Assembly (NCBI RefSeq): GCF_036178845.1 | Contig: NZ_CP108070.1 | Location: 6,138,001 to 6,202,000 of the forward strand | Source: Streptomyces sp. NBC_00271 | GTDB lineage: Bacteria; Actinomycetota; Actinomycetes; Streptomycetales; Streptomycetaceae | Reading direction: 5' to 3' | Length of the DNA stretch: 64,000 nucleotides | Shown here: positions 34,532-44,468 of the stretch, one piece after another | Position numbering within the stretch: position 1 is the stretch's first letter | Layout: the number at the start of each line of letters is the position of its first letter | Program-made: the position numbers and the translations under genes | Notes under the pieces: model-generated | What the model saw: the letters and a program-made list of their open reading frames with translations, nothing else | What the model was told of the DNA's origin: nothing | Databases searched by the model: none

Positions 34532-36358
34532 TCAGAACGCCGCCTCGTCCAGCTCCATCAGGTCCAGGTCCACGCCCTCGGCGAGCTTGCGGGCGCCGGT
34601 GACGCCGGGCAGGACGTTGGCGGCGAAGAACTTCGCCGCGGCGATCTTGCCGGTGTAGAAGGGCCTGTCCTTCGCCGAGGCCGTCTCCAGCTTCTCGGCG
34701 GCCACGGCGGCACCGCGCAGCAGCAGGTAGCCGACGACCACGTCGCCGGAGGCCAGCAGCAGGCGGGTGGTGTTGAGGCCGACCTTGTAGATGTTCTTGA
34801 CGTCCTGCTCGGTGGCCGCCAGGTCCGTGAGCATGAGGCCGACGATGGCCTCCAGCTCGACGGCCGCCTTGGCGAGCTGCTCGCGGGCCGCGGACAGGTC
34901 CTCGCCGCCCGTGCCGAGCGCCAGGAACTTCTTGATGTCCTCGGCGAGGGAGTTCAGCGCCGCGCCCTGGTTGCGGACGATCTTCCGGAAGAAGAAGTCC
35001 TGGCCCTGGATCGCGGTGGTGCCCTCGTACAGGGTGTCGATCTTGGCGTCGCGGATGTACTGCTCGATCGGGTACTCCTGCAGGAAGCCGGAGCCGCCGA
35101 AGGTCTGCAGCGACTGGGCGAGCTGCTCGTAGCCCTTCTCGGAGCCGTAGCCCTTCACGATCGGCAGGAGCAGGTCGTTGAGGGCCTCCAGGGCGGCGGT
35201 GTCCTCGCCGGCGGCCTCCTTGACCTGGATGTCGTCCTGGATCGCGGCGGTGTGCAGCACCAGGGCGCGCATGCCCTCGGCGTACGCCTTCTGCGTCATC
35301 AGCGAGCGGCGCACGTCGGGGTGGTGCGTGATGGTGACCTTGGGCGCGGTCTTGTCCATGAAGTTCGCGAGGTCCGGGCCCTGGACGCGCTCCTTGGCGT
35401 ACTCCAGCGCGTTCAGGTAGCCGGTCGAGAGCGTGGAGATCGCCTTCGTGCCGACCATCATGCGGGCGAACTCGATGATCCGGAACATCTGGCGGATGCC
35501 GTCGTGCTTGTCGCCGATCAGCCAGCCCTTGGCGGGGTGGCGGTCGCCGAAGGTCATCTCGCAGGTGTTGGACGCCTTGAGGCCCATCTTGTGCTCGACG
35601 TTCGTCGCGTACGCGCCGTTGCGCTCGCCCAGCTCGCCGGTCTCGAAGTCGAACTCGTACTTCGGGACGAGGAAGAGGGACAGGCCCTTGGTGCCGGGGC
35701 CGGCGCCCTCGGGGCGGGCGAGGACGTAGTGGAGGATGTTCTCCTCCATGTCGTGCTCACCCGAGGTGATGAAGCGCTTCACGCCCTCGATGTGCCAGGA
35801 GCCGTCCTCCTGCTGGACCGCCTTGGTGCGGCCCGCGCCCACGTCCGAGCCGGCGTCCGGCTCGGTGAGCACCATGGTGGAGCCCCACTGCTTGTCGACG
35901 GCGATCTTCGCGATGTGCTTCTGGACCTCGGTGCCCTCCTCGAAGAGGATGCCCGCGAAGGCGGGGCCGGAGGAGTACATCCAGACCGCCGGGTTGGCGC
36001 CGAGCACCAGCTCCGCGTACGCCCAGATCAGGGAGCGGGGCGAGGTGGTGCCGCCGAGCTCCTCGGGCAGGCCCAGGCGCCAGTACTCGGAGTCCATGAA
36101 GGCCTTGTACGACTTCTTGAAGGAAGCCGGTACGGGAGCCGTGTTGGTCTCCGGGTCGAAGACCGGCGGGTTGCGGTCGGCGTCCGCGAAGGACTCCGCC
36201 AGCTCGTTCTCCGAGAGACGGGCCAGCTCGTCGAGGACGCTCTTGGCGGTGTCGACGTCCATCTCCGCGAACGGTCCGGTGCCGTACAGCTTGTCGCGCC
36301 CGAGCACCTCGAAGAGGTTGAACTCGATGTCGCGGAGATTCGACTTGTAGTGCCCCAT
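34532..36358 (-). CDS. Acyl-CoA dehydrogenase, long form
   Basis: A 608-residue FAD-dependent dehydrogenase forming trans-2-enoyl-CoA. It has the long-form domain order: N-terminal extension (AcylCoA_DH_N), the N domain with [17 protein letters not shown] (FAD and substrate binding), the middle domain with [12 protein letters not shown], the C-terminal helical domain ([27 protein letters not shown]), and the acyl-CoA dehydrogenase C domain (about 470-600). The catalytic Glu is expected in [15 protein letters not shown]. It resembles the long FadE-type enzymes of actinobacteria. It is divergent from the SseB-like gene. Confidence 0.87.
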   Translation of the reverse strand: MGHYKSNLRDIEFNLFEVLGRDKLYGTGPFAEMDVDTAKSVLDELARLSENELAESFADADRNPPVFDPETNTAPVPASFKKSYKAFMDSEYWRLGLPEELGGTTSPRSLIWAYAELVLGANPAVWMYSSGPAFAGILFEEGTEVQKHIAKIAVDKQWGSTMVLTEPDAGSDVGAGRTKAVQQEDGSWHIEGVKRFITSGEHDMEENILHYVLARPEGAGPGTKGLSLFLVPKYEFDFETGELGERNGAYATNVEHKMGLKASNTCEMTFGDRHPAKGWLIGDKHDGIRQMFRIIEFARMMVGTKAISTLSTGYLNALEYAKERVQGPDLANFMDKTAPKVTITHHPDVRRSLMTQKAYAEGMRALVLHTAAIQDDIQVKEAAGEDTAALEALNDLLLPIVKGYGSEKGYEQLAQSLQTFGGSGFLQEYPIEQYIRDAKIDTLYEGTTAIQGQDFFFRKIVRNQGAALNSLAEDIKKFLALGTGGEDLSAAREQLAKAAVELEAIVGLMLTDLAATEQDVKNIYKVGLNTTRLLLASGDVVVGYLLLRGAAVAAEKLETASAKDRPFYTGKIAAAKFFAANVLPGVTGARKLAEGVDLDLMELDEAAF

Positions 36359-36488
36359 GGCGACGGCTCCGTAAGGGATCGGGGAGGTGGAGGTACTCGC
36401 AGCCTCGTTACACGTACTGGCAAGTAGCTACGATGATGCTACCCGTCGGTAATAAGAATCAACCCCTGATGGCCCATATGTGGCCGAC

Positions 36489-36494
36489 TACTCT
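36489..36494 (+). promoter_or_regulatory. Candidate -10 element for leaderless SseB-like gene
   Basis: TACTCT ends 7 bases before the ATG at 36502, and the intervening TTGACCC is not a ribosome site, which suggests a leaderless transcript. The -35 region is not recognisable. Confidence 0.4.
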
Positions 36495-36501
36495 TTGACC
36501 C

Positions 36502-36966
36502 ATGTACGGCTACGACCAGAATGCGGGCGCCCAGCAGCAGTACGCCCCGCCGCAGCAGCAGATGCCCGGCGGTTACGGCCAGCAGCCGCCGCTCTACCCC
36601 GAGCCGTCCCCGCCCTCGCTGGCGGACGCGGTGCGGGCGTTCACCACGGGATCGATGTCCGCGGAGGACTTTCAGCAGGTCTTCGCGACGTCGAAGGTCT
36701 ACTGTCCGCGCGGCGACAACCCCGGATTCCTGGCGCTGCACAACACCCAGCAGCCGGTCATCCCGATGTTCACCTCGCTCAAGGAGCTGCGCCGGTACGC
36801 CGGCAAGGAGTCCAAGTACTTCGTGATCACCGGCGCCGAGGTGATCGACCTGCTCCCCACCGGTTACGGCTTCGTCGTCGACATGGAGGGGGAGCACCGT
36901 ATGGTCTTCGACGCGAAGGCCGTGGAGCAGATGGTGGACTTCGCCATGCGCCGTATGTACGGCTAG
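36502..36966 (+). CDS. SseB-family protein
   Basis: 154 residues: a Gln/Pro/Gly/Tyr-rich N-terminus (1-35, prion-like, probably disordered) and an SseB N-terminal domain (about 38-154, ALHNTQQPVIPMFTSLKELRRYAG). Such domains in Streptomyces occur singly or beside secretion or cell-envelope genes. The function is not known. There is no ribosome site in front, in agreement with leaderless translation. A strong terminator follows. It is divergent from the acyl-CoA dehydrogenase gene. Confidence 0.72.
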   Translation: MYGYDQNAGAQQQYAPPQQQMPGGYGQQPPLYPEPSPPSLADAVRAFTTGSMSAEDFQQVFATSKVYCPRGDNPGFLALHNTQQPVIPMFTSLKELRRYAGKESKYFVITGAEVIDLLPTGYGFVVDMEGEHRMVFDAKAVEQMVDFAMRRMYG

Positions 36967-36995
36967 CGCCCGCTCCCCTACTCCTACGACAGTCC

Positions 36996-37027
36996 GGACG
37001 CCCGGAGGGAATGCCCTCCGGGCGTCC
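36996..37027 (+). terminator. Terminator after the SseB-like gene
   Basis: GGACGCCCGGAGGG and CCCTCCGGGCGTCC form a perfect 14-bp stem with a 4-base loop, about 30 bases after the stop. Confidence 0.8.
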
Positions 37028-37089
37028 GTCGTTGTGGGTGGCAGAAAGTTCAACAATCAACTAAACTCGAAGCACAAGGAGGTACCGAC

Positions 37090-38061
37090 ATGCCTGCAGT
37101 GACCGTCGAGAACCCGCTGACCCTTCCCCGTGTGGTCGCGCCGGCCGACGCCGTGGACCGTCCCGTGCTCACCGTGACGACCGCGCCCAGCGGCTTCGAG
37201 GGTGAGGGCTTCCCGGTCCGCCGTGCGTTCGCCGGGATCAACTACCGCCACCTCGACCCGTTCATCATGATGGACCAGATGGGCGAGGTGGAGTACGCGC
37301 CGGGCGAGCCCAAGGGCACCCCTTGGCACCCCCACCGCGGCTTCGAGACCGTGACCTACATCATCGATGGCATCTTCGACCACCAGGACTCCAACGGTGG
37401 TGGTGGCACCATCACCAACGGCGACACCCAGTGGATGACCGCGGGCGCCGGCCTCCTGCACATCGAGGCCCCGCCGGAGTCGCTCGTCATGTCCGGCGGC
37501 CTCTTCCACGGCCTCCAGCTGTGGGTGAACCTCCCGGCCAAGGACAAGATGATGGCCCCCCGCTACCAGGACATCCGCGGCGGCTCGGTCCAGCTGCTGA
37601 GCACCCCCGACGGCGGCGCGCTGCTGCGCGTCATCGCCGGTGAGCTCGACGGGCACCAGGGTCCCGGCATCACGCACACGCCGATCACCATGGTCCACGC
37701 GACCCTGGCGCCCGGCGCCGAGATGACCCTCCCGTGGCGCGAGGACTTCAACGGTCTCGCGTACGTCCTCGCCGGACGCGGCAGCGTCGGTACGGGACGT
37801 CGACCGGTCCACACCGGCCAGACCGCCGTCTTCGGCGCGGGCGGCTCGCTGACCGTCCGCGCGGACGAGAAGCAGGACGCGAACACGCCGGACCTCGAGG
37901 TCGTCCTGCTCGGCGGACAGCCGATCCGCGAGCCCATGGCCCACTACGGCCCCTTCGTGATGAACACCCGCGAGGAGCTGCAGCAGGCCTTCGAGGACTT
38001 CCAGAAGGGCCGCCTGGGCACCGTTCCGGCGGTGCACGGAATGTCCGAGGGCGGGATCTGA
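37090..38061 (+). CDS. Pirin-family bicupin protein
   Basis: A 323-residue pirin: N-terminal cupin with the metal-binding PWHPHRGFETVTYIIDG (three His and a Glu), TAGAGLLHIEAPPESL, and a C-terminal cupin-like half (about 205-310). Pirins bind iron; some have quercetin dioxygenase activity and others act as transcription cofactors. Which role applies here is not visible. AAGGAGG (37076-37082) lies 7 bases before the ATG. A textbook terminator follows. Confidence 0.83.
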   Translation: MPAVTVENPLTLPRVVAPADAVDRPVLTVTTAPSGFEGEGFPVRRAFAGINYRHLDPFIMMDQMGEVEYAPGEPKGTPWHPHRGFETVTYIIDGIFDHQDSNGGGGTITNGDTQWMTAGAGLLHIEAPPESLVMSGGLFHGLQLWVNLPAKDKMMAPRYQDIRGGSVQLLSTPDGGALLRVIAGELDGHQGPGITHTPITMVHATLAPGAEMTLPWREDFNGLAYVLAGRGSVGTGRRPVHTGQTAVFGAGGSLTVRADEKQDANTPDLEVVLLGGQPIREPMAHYGPFVMNTREELQQAFEDFQKGRLGTVPAVHGMSEGGI

Positions 38062-38086
38062 CCCCCTTCCGCTCGACCACGAAAGG

Positions 38087-38114
38087 CCCCGTCCGTACCC
38101 CGGACGGGGTTTTT
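38087..38114 (+). terminator. Intrinsic terminator with T-tract after pirin gene
   Basis: CCCCGTCCG-TACCC-CGGACGGGG followed by TTTTT gives a classical rho-independent terminator, unusual here for its T run. Confidence 0.88.
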
Positions 38115-38187
38115 CGTGTTGACGCCGTGTCACCCGGCCGGGCCGTCCCGGCGGGACGGCCCGGCCCTCGCGTGGTCGGGTGGAAGC

Positions 38188-39279
38188 GTGCAGCTACTCC
38201 CCGAGGGCGCCCGGCGGCTGGCCGCCTGGTGCGCCGTGATCCTGCTCGTCGCCGGTGTGGCGTGGGTCGGGATCCGGCTGTGCGGGGAGTTCCGCACGGC
38301 GGTCGTGCCCGTGCTGCTCGCGCTCCTCGGTACCGCGCTGCTCGGGCCGATGCACCGGCGGCTGGTGGACGTCGGGGTCAACCGGTCGCTGGCCGCGGGG
38401 CTCACCTGTGTCGCGGTGGTCGTGGTCGTCGGCGGCGCCGTCTACATCGTGGTCGCCGCGCTCATCGACAGCGGGGACCAGATCATCGCCTCGCTCAGGC
38501 TGGCCGCGCGGTCCGTCACCGAGCACTTCGGTGCGGCGGGCACCTCGCTCGACGACCTCGCCGCCCATGCCAAGGACCTGCTGACCAAGTTCGGCGGGAC
38601 GGCCGCGTCCAACGTCATCAGTGGCGTGAGCGTGGTGGGTGAGTCCATCGCCATGGCCGTACTGGCCCTGCTGCTCGTCTTCTTCTTCCTCCGCGACTCC
38701 CACCGCGTCGTCGGGCTGCTGCGCTCGCTGGCGCCGCACGGCACCGCGGACACGGTGGAGGCCATGGCCCGCCGCGCCTTCGACGGTGTCCAGGGCTTCA
38801 TGCGCGGGACCACGGTGATCGCCCTGATCGACGCCCTGTGCATCACGATCGGCCTGCTGATCCTGCGCGTCCCGGGCGCGGTCGGGCTCGGTGCGCTGGT
38901 CTTCGTGGGGGCGTACATCCCCTACCTCGGCGCGTTCCTCTCCGGCGCGGTGGCCGTGCTGGTCGCGCTCGCCGACCGGGGGTTCGTGATCGCGCTGTGG
39001 GCGCTCGGGGTCGTGCTCGCCGTGCAGGTCCTCGAAGGGCATGTGCTGCAGCCGGTGATCCAGAGCCGGACCGTGCAGATGCATCCGGCGGTGGTGATGC
39101 TGGCGATCACGGCGGGCGCGTCCGTCGCGGGCATCCTGGGCATGCTGCTCGCCGTACCGCTGACGGCCGCCGGGTTCGGGGTCCTCGCGGAGCTACGGAG
39201 CCACTACGAGTCGGCCTCCCCGTCTCCACCGGCCTCCCCGTCCCCACCGGACGCCTCGTCTCCACCGGACGCCTCGTAG
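38188..39279 (+). CDS. AI-2E family transporter (PerM/UPF0118)
   Basis: A 363-residue polytopic membrane protein with about 7-8 helices: an N-terminal pair (about 11-50), a third hydrophobic segment (about 71-92), a long extracytoplasmic loop (about 95-140), then helices from SIAMAVLALLLVFFFLRDS onward. The conserved late region reads GAYIPYLGAFLSGAVAVLVAL...VLEGHVLQPVI. Despite the name, substrates vary. The GTG at 38188 is chosen; ribosome-site support (GGTGGAAG) is weak. The C-terminal tail of Ser, Pro and Ala repeats overlaps the end of the convergent phosphatase gene by 76 bases. Confidence 0.78.
   Translation: MQLLPEGARRLAAWCAVILLVAGVAWVGIRLCGEFRTAVVPVLLALLGTALLGPMHRRLVDVGVNRSLAAGLTCVAVVVVVGGAVYIVVAALIDSGDQIIASLRLAARSVTEHFGAAGTSLDDLAAHAKDLLTKFGGTAASNVISGVSVVGESIAMAVLALLLVFFFLRDSHRVVGLLRSLAPHGTADTVEAMARRAFDGVQGFMRGTTVIALIDALCITIGLLILRVPGAVGLGALVFVGAYIPYLGAFLSGAVAVLVALADRGFVIALWALGVVLAVQVLEGHVLQPVIQSRTVQMHPAVVMLAITAGASVAGILGMLLAVPLTAAGFGVLAELRSHYESASPSPPASPSPPDASSPPDAS
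39204..39279. repeat. Short tandem repeats in the overlap of two convergent genes
   Basis: Imperfect units of TCTCCACCGGACGCCTCG and shorter relatives encode Ser-Pro-Pro-Asp-Ala repeats on the plus strand and Glu-Ala-Ser-Gly-Gly-Asp repeats on the minus strand, at the C-termini of both proteins. Confidence 0.75.
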
Positions 39280-41399
39280 AACTCGAACCAGATGCTCTTG
39301 CCCTCGCCCCGTGGGTCGACGCCCCAGGCGTCGGCGAGGAATTCCACGAGCATCAGCCCGCGCCCGGAGGACGCCAGTTCGCCCGGGTGGCGGCGGTGCG
39401 GCAGGTCGTCGCTGGCGTCCGTGACCTCGACCCGCATCCGGCGGTCGCCCGCACCGCCGGTCACCTCGGCGACGAGCAGCGCGTCGGCGTCGGTGTGGAC
39501 GAGGACGTTGGTCAGCATCTCGGAGACGAGGAGGACCGCCGAGTCGCGCTGGTCGTCGGAGGCCCAGTCGTGCAGCATCTCGTGCAGCTGCCGGCGGGCC
39601 CCCGAGATCCGCTCGGGCTCGGCCTGCGCCACGGTCAGCGCGGTGCGTCGCACCGAGGGGGAGAGCAGGGCCTCGACCGTGTCGCCGTCCTCCTTGCCCT
39701 GCCGGCTCAGCAGCAGCACGGCGATGTCGTCCTCGCGCCGGTCGGCCAGCGGCCCCGGGGTGTGGTGCGAGGAGGGCCCGTGCACGCCCTGGACCAGCGC
39801 GTCGGCGAGCTCCTCCATGTCGCCGTCGTGGGACTCCAGGATGTGGCGGATACGGCGCCATCCGGTGTCGAGGTCGTGGCCGCCGGTCTCGATCAGCCCG
39901 TCGGTGCAGAGCAGCATGGTCTCGCCGGGTTCCAGGGCGAGCCGGGTCGTGGGGTAGTCGGCGTCCGGGTCGATGCCGAGCGGCAGTCCGCCCGCCGTGG
40001 GCCGTATCAGCACCGTCCCGTCCGCCATGCGTATCGCGGGGTCCGGGTGGCCCGCGCGGGCGAAGTCCAGGATGCCGGTCGCCGGGTCCACCTCGACGTA
40101 CAGGCAGGTCGCGAAGCGCGGGTCCGAGGTGTTGCCGCCGCTCTCGCCGGTGGAGCCGTACGTCACCGAGTCCGTGATCCCGCACAGAAACCGTGAGGCC
40201 CGGGAGAGGACCGCGTCGGGCCGGTGGCCCTCGGAGGCGTACGCACGCAGGGCGATACGGAGCTGGCCCATCAGCCCGGCGGCGCGCACGTCGTGGCCTT
40301 GGACGTCCCCGATGACCAGGGCGAAGCGGCCGCTCGGCAGCGGGATCACGTCGTACCAGTCGCCGCCGACCTGGAGGCCGCCGCCGGTGGGGACATAGCG
40401 CGCGGCGACCCCCATGCCCGGCATCTGCGGGCCGAGGGTGGGCATCATCGAGCGCTGCAGGCCGTCGGTGAGTTCCCGCTCCGTCTCGGCGGCCACGGCC
40501 CGGGAGAGGGCCTGCGCGAGCATCCGGGCCACGGTCGTCAGCACGGAACGCTCGTCGGGCGTGAAGCTGACGGGGTAGGTGAAGGCCGCCATCCATGCGC
40601 CCATCGTGCGTCCGGCGACGGTCAGCGGCAGAAAGGCCCAGGACTCCCGCCCGAAGTGTTCGGCGAGCGGCCAGGAGACCGGATAGCGCTCCTTGTAGTC
40701 GTTCGGGGAGGAGAGATAGACGGCGCGGCCCGTGCGGACGACCTCCGCGGCCGGGTAGTCGGTGGCCAGGGACATATGGGTGAAGGGGCCCTCGTCTCCC
40801 GGCTTCTGCCCGTGGTGGCCGACGACGGTGAGCCGGTCTCCGTCCACGCCGAAGACGGCCAGCCCGTCCGGTGTGAACCCCGGCATCGACAGCCCTGCCG
40901 CGACCCGCAGTACCTCCGCCGTGGACCGCGCCTCGGCCAGCGCCCGCCCCGCGTCCAGCAGGAACGCCTCGCGCGAGCGTCGCCAGTCACCGGTGAGCGG
41001 GGTGCGCGCGGCGGTGGCCCCCGAGGTCTCGGTGACCTCCTGGAGGGTGCCGAACAGCATGAACTCCCCGGTCTCGGGGTCGACGGTCGGCTTGGAGCGG
41101 CTGCGCACGGTACGGATCACCCGCCCGTGCTCGTCCATGATCCGCAGCCGGACCTCGGCGAGCGTGTCCTCGGCGACGGCGAGCTGTACGACGCTGACGA
41201 CCTCGTTCCAGTCGGCCGGGTGGAACCGGGAGCGCATGGCCACCTCGGTGACCGTCGTCCTTTCCGCGGGCAACCCGAGGAGCCGGGCGGCCTCGGCGTC
41301 GACGGTGACCTGCCCGTGTGCGTTGTCCCAGCGCCACACGCCGGTCGCAAGGGCGGCCAGTACGTCCCCTACGGCGGGCAGGGGCTCACCAGTGCGCAT
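39204..41399 (-). CDS. PAS-GAF-SpoIIE (PP2C) phosphatase with C-terminal ATPase-like domain
   Basis: A 731-residue multidomain regulator. In order: PAS (about 8-115), GAF (about 145-310, LSMPGFTPDGLAVFGVDGDRL), SpoIIE/PP2C phosphatase (about 330-565, GGDWYDVIPLPSGRFALVIGDVQGHD supplies metal Asp residues; REDDIAVLLLSR the last), and a HATPase/RsbW-like domain (about 590-715, LLVSEMLTNVLVHTDADALL, with GRGLMLVEFLADAWGV). Such proteins dephosphorylate anti-sigma antagonists and may bind them through the kinase-like domain, so they work in sigma-factor partner switching; the partner is unknown. The tail is a Gly/Asp/Glu/Ser repeat. TACAGT lies 6 bases upstream of the ATG, suggesting leaderless expression. 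Confidence 0.85.
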   Translation of the reverse strand: MRTGEPLPAVGDVLAALATGVWRWDNAHGQVTVDAEAARLLGLPAERTTVTEVAMRSRFHPADWNEVVSVVQLAVAEDTLAEVRLRIMDEHGRVIRTVRSRSKPTVDPETGEFMLFGTLQEVTETSGATAARTPLTGDWRRSREAFLLDAGRALAEARSTAEVLRVAAGLSMPGFTPDGLAVFGVDGDRLTVVGHHGQKPGDEGPFTHMSLATDYPAAEVVRTGRAVYLSSPNDYKERYPVSWPLAEHFGRESWAFLPLTVAGRTMGAWMAAFTYPVSFTPDERSVLTTVARMLAQALSRAVAAETERELTDGLQRSMMPTLGPQMPGMGVAARYVPTGGGLQVGGDWYDVIPLPSGRFALVIGDVQGHDVRAAGLMGQLRIALRAYASEGHRPDAVLSRASRFLCGITDSVTYGSTGESGGNTSDPRFATCLYVEVDPATGILDFARAGHPDPAIRMADGTVLIRPTAGGLPLGIDPDADYPTTRLALEPGETMLLCTDGLIETGGHDLDTGWRRIRHILESHDGDMEELADALVQGVHGPSSHHTPGPLADRREDDIAVLLLSRQGKEDGDTVEALLSPSVRRTALTVAQAEPERISGARRQLHEMLHDWASDDQRDSAVLLVSEMLTNVLVHTDADALLVAEVTGGAGDRRMRVEVTDASDDLPHRRHPGELASSGRGLMLVEFLADAWGVDPRGEGKSIWFEFYEASGGDEASGGDGEAGGDGEADS

Positions 41400-41504
41400 T
41401 GACCCACTGTATGAAGAGGTGATCGGAAGGTGCCACCGAGAGTATTCGGGGTGGTGATCTTTGGGCGGCCGGTACCCTTGGGGGATCCGGGCGTCGGCCC
41501 GGAA

Positions 41505-41518
41505 GTTTCACGTGAAAC
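41505..41518. promoter_or_regulatory. parS centromere site (ParB binding), second copy
   Basis: A perfect GTTTCACGTGAAAC palindrome, the Streptomyces parS consensus, in the 173-bp divergent gap 54 bases upstream of the aspS start. It is a second high-affinity site about 30 kb from that at 11154. Confidence 0.92.
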
Positions 41519-41572
41519 AGACCCAAGCTCATGTGAGACAGACCCCGATCCGCGAAGACTGGATGAACGACG

Positions 41573-43336
41573 ATGCATCGGTACAGGTCCCACACCTGCG
41601 GCGAGCTCCGCGCCTCTGACGTCGGCAGCGACGTCCGGCTGAGCGGCTGGCTGCACAATCGCCGAGACCTGGGCGGCATCCTCTTCATCGATCTGCGCGA
41701 TCACTACGGCATCACGCAGCTCGTCGCCCGCCCCGGCACGCCCGCCTACGAGGCCCTCGACAAGGTCTCCAAGGAGTCGACGGTCCGCGTCGACGGCAAG
41801 GTCGTCTCGCGTGGCGCGGAGAACGTCAACCCGGACCTGCCCACCGGTGAGATCGAGGTCGAGGTGAGCGAGGTCGAGCTGCTCGGCGCCGCCGCCCCGC
41901 TACCGTTCACGATCAACGCCGAGGACGGCGTCAACGAGGAGCGGCGCCTGGAGTACCGCTTCCTCGACCTGCGCCGCGAGCGCATGCACCGCAACATCCT
42001 GCTGCGTACGGCCGTGATCTCCGCGATCCGTCACAAGATGACGGCGCTGGGCTTCAACGAGATGGCGACCCCGATCCTCAGCGCCACCTCCCCCGAGGGC
42101 GCGCGCGACTTCGTGGTCCCCTCCCGTCTGAACCCGGGCAAGTTCTACGCCCTGCCGCAGGCGCCGCAGCAGTTCAAGCAGCTGCTGATGATCTCCGGCT
42201 TCGACCGCTACTTCCAGATCGCGCCCTGCTTCCGCGACGAGGACGCGCGCGCGGACCGCTCGCCGGGCGAGTTCTACCAGCTCGACGTGGAGATGTCCTT
42301 CGTCGAGCAGGAGGACGTCTTCCAGCCCATCGAGAAGCTGATGACGGAGCTGTTCGAGGAGTTCGGCGGTGGCCGTCATGTCACCTCGCCCTTCCCGCGC
42401 ATCCCGTTCCGCGAGGCGATGCTGAAGTACGGCTCCGACAAGCCGGACCTGCGCGCCCAGCTGGAGCTGGTCGACATCACCGACATCTTCGAGGGCTCGG
42501 AGTTCAAGGCCTTCGCCGGCAAGCACGTACGCGCCCTGCCGGTGCCGGACGTCGCCGGTCAGACCCGGAAGTTCTTCGACGGCCTCGGCGACTACGCGGT
42601 CGAGCAGGGCGCGAAGGGCCTGGCCTGGGTCCGGGTGGGTGAGGACGGCTCGCTGACGGGCCCGATCGCCAAGTTCCTCACCGAGGACAACGTCGCCGAG
42701 CTGACCAAGCGCCTCTCCCTGGCCCCCGGCCACGCGGTGTTCTTCGGCGCGGGCGAGTTCGACGAGGTCTCGAAGATCATGGGCGCGGTGCGGGTCGAGG
42801 CCGCGAAGCGCTCGGGCAACTTCGAGGAGAACGTCTTCCGGTTCTGCTGGATCGTCGACTTCCCGATGTACGAGAAGGACGAGGACACCGGGAAGATCGA
42901 CTTCTCGCACAACCCGTTCTCGATGCCGCAGGGCGGCCTGGAGGCCCTGGAGTCCCAGGACCCGCTGGACATCCTGGGCTGGCAGTACGACATCGTCTGC
43001 AACGGCGTCGAGCTGTCCTCCGGCGCGATCCGCAACCACGAGCCCGAGATCATGCTCAAGGCCTTCGAGATCGCGGGCTACGACCGTGACACCGTCGAGG
43101 AGCAGTTCGCCGGCATGCTGCGCGCCTTCCGCTTCGGCGCCCCGCCGCACGGCGGGATCGCCCCGGGCGTCGACCGCATCGTCATGCTCCTCGCGGACGA
43201 GCCGAACATCCGCGAGACGATCGCGTTCCCGCTCAACGGCAACGCGCAGGACCTGATGATGGGCGCGCCGACGGAGCTGGACGAGACGCGACTGCGCGAG
43301 CTGCACCTGTCGGTGCGGAAGCCGCAGCCGAAGTAG
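41573..43336 (+). CDS. aspS: Aspartyl-tRNA synthetase
   Basis: A 587-residue bacterial-type class II synthetase charging tRNA-Asp. It has an OB-fold anticodon domain (about 1-110, [21 protein letters not shown]), class II motif 2 region ([25 protein letters not shown]), the bacterial GAD insertion domain (about 300-410), and motif 3 ([27 protein letters not shown]). Whether it also charges tRNA-Asn depends on the amidotransferase genes elsewhere. The ATG is at 41573, with parS upstream. A perfect 15-bp terminator follows. Confidence 0.95.
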   Translation: MHRYRSHTCGELRASDVGSDVRLSGWLHNRRDLGGILFIDLRDHYGITQLVARPGTPAYEALDKVSKESTVRVDGKVVSRGAENVNPDLPTGEIEVEVSEVELLGAAAPLPFTINAEDGVNEERRLEYRFLDLRRERMHRNILLRTAVISAIRHKMTALGFNEMATPILSATSPEGARDFVVPSRLNPGKFYALPQAPQQFKQLLMISGFDRYFQIAPCFRDEDARADRSPGEFYQLDVEMSFVEQEDVFQPIEKLMTELFEEFGGGRHVTSPFPRIPFREAMLKYGSDKPDLRAQLELVDITDIFEGSEFKAFAGKHVRALPVPDVAGQTRKFFDGLGDYAVEQGAKGLAWVRVGEDGSLTGPIAKFLTEDNVAELTKRLSLAPGHAVFFGAGEFDEVSKIMGAVRVEAAKRSGNFEENVFRFCWIVDFPMYEKDEDTGKIDFSHNPFSMPQGGLEALESQDPLDILGWQYDIVCNGVELSSGAIRNHEPEIMLKAFEIAGYDRDTVEEQFAGMLRAFRFGAPPHGGIAPGVDRIVMLLADEPNIRETIAFPLNGNAQDLMMGAPTELDETRLRELHLSVRKPQPK

Positions 43337-43359
43337 GCGGTTCGACCTCAGTCAGGCCG

Positions 43360-43393
43360 AAGGGCTCGAAACCGACGCCGGTTTCGAGCCCTT
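43360..43393 (+). terminator. aspS terminator
   Basis: AAGGGCTCGAAACCG and CGGTTTCGAGCCCTT form a perfect 15-bp stem with a 4-base loop, followed by TTCCCTT. Confidence 0.85.
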
Positions 43394-43464
43394 TCCCTTG
43401 CGCACCACGTTTCACAGCGCATTCCAATATTCTCCCAGGCATCCCACCTCTACCGTCCCGGGTC

Positions 43465-44391
43465 ATGACGGATTCTCAAGTACCCGAAAACAGAGGGAAA
43501 TTGGCTCGCCGTACGGTCCTGATGGCGAGTGGTGCGGCGGTGACCGCGGTGGGGGTCGGCGGCGCGCTGTCGGTGAACGCCTCGGCGGAGGAGGCCGCCC
43601 CGAAGACGCACGCTTCGGCGGAAACGTGCTACACGCTCACTTCGGAGCTCGTCGAGGGCCCGTACTACATAGACGCCGACAAGATCCGCCGGGACATCAC
43701 CGAGGACCAGGAGGGCATCCCGCTCACCCTCGAACTCAAGGTGATCGACGCGGACACCTGCAAGCCGCTCAGGAACGCGGCCGTGGACATCTGGCACTGC
43801 AGCGCGACGGGCGTCTACTCGGGCTACGAGTCGAGCGGCAACGGCGGCGGTGGCCCGGCCCCGACGGGCCCGCCGCCCTCCGGCACCCCCACCGGCGAGC
43901 CTCCGACCGGCGGCCCGGGCGGTGGCGGCGGGGGCCACCAGGAGCCGACCGACGACGACCGCTTCCTGCGCGGCACCTGGCACACGGACCGGCACGGCCA
44001 TGTCACCTTCAAGACGATCTTCCCGGGCTGGTACCAGGGCCGCGCCGTCCACATCCACACGAAGGTGCACGTGGACGGCACCTGGACCGACGCGGGTTAC
44101 GAGGGCGGGCACACCTGCCACACGGGCCAGTTCTTCTTCGACGAGAAGTCGGTGCTGGCGTCGGCGGAGGTCGCCCCGTACTCCACCAACACCAGCACGC
44201 GCACCACGCTCACCGAGGACACGATCTACCCCCAGAACGGCCACACGGGCGGCCTCCTGTACCTGAAGTACGACAAGAGGAACATCGCGAAGGGGGTTCG
44301 CGCCCATTTGACGATGGGCGTGGCCCCGGACGAGACGCACGACAGCTCGGACACGCAGCCGAGCCCGTCGGTGTCGCCCTCGGCGAGCTGA
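43465..44391 (+). CDS. Exported intradiol ring-cleavage dioxygenase-like protein
   Basis: A 308-residue protein with a Tat-type signal (ARRTVLMASGAAVTAVGVGGA, twin Arg at 15-16). The mature part has the intradiol dioxygenase beta-sandwich: EGPYYIDADKIRRD (first Tyr ligand), NAAVDIWHCSATGVYSGY (in-barrel His and Tyr), WYQGRAVHIHTKV (second Tyr, His-x-His iron ligands) and GQFFFDE. A Gly/Pro-rich loop (about 128-158) interrupts the domain and the tail is Ser/Pro-rich. The substrate of such secreted family members is not established; aromatic lignin-type or catechol compounds are possible. The ATG is at 43465. Confidence 0.8.
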   Translation: MTDSQVPENRGKLARRTVLMASGAAVTAVGVGGALSVNASAEEAAPKTHASAETCYTLTSELVEGPYYIDADKIRRDITEDQEGIPLTLELKVIDADTCKPLRNAAVDIWHCSATGVYSGYESSGNGGGGPAPTGPPPSGTPTGEPPTGGPGGGGGGHQEPTDDDRFLRGTWHTDRHGHVTFKTIFPGWYQGRAVHIHTKVHVDGTWTDAGYEGGHTCHTGQFFFDEKSVLASAEVAPYSTNTSTRTTLTEDTIYPQNGHTGGLLYLKYDKRNIAKGVRAHLTMGVAPDETHDSSDTQPSPSVSPSAS

Positions 44392-44468
44392 CCCACCAGC
44401 CCGCTCGAGTCGGGCCCGGAACTCCACTGGTTCCGGGCCCGTTGGGCCGTCGGCGCGGGAGGAGCGGG

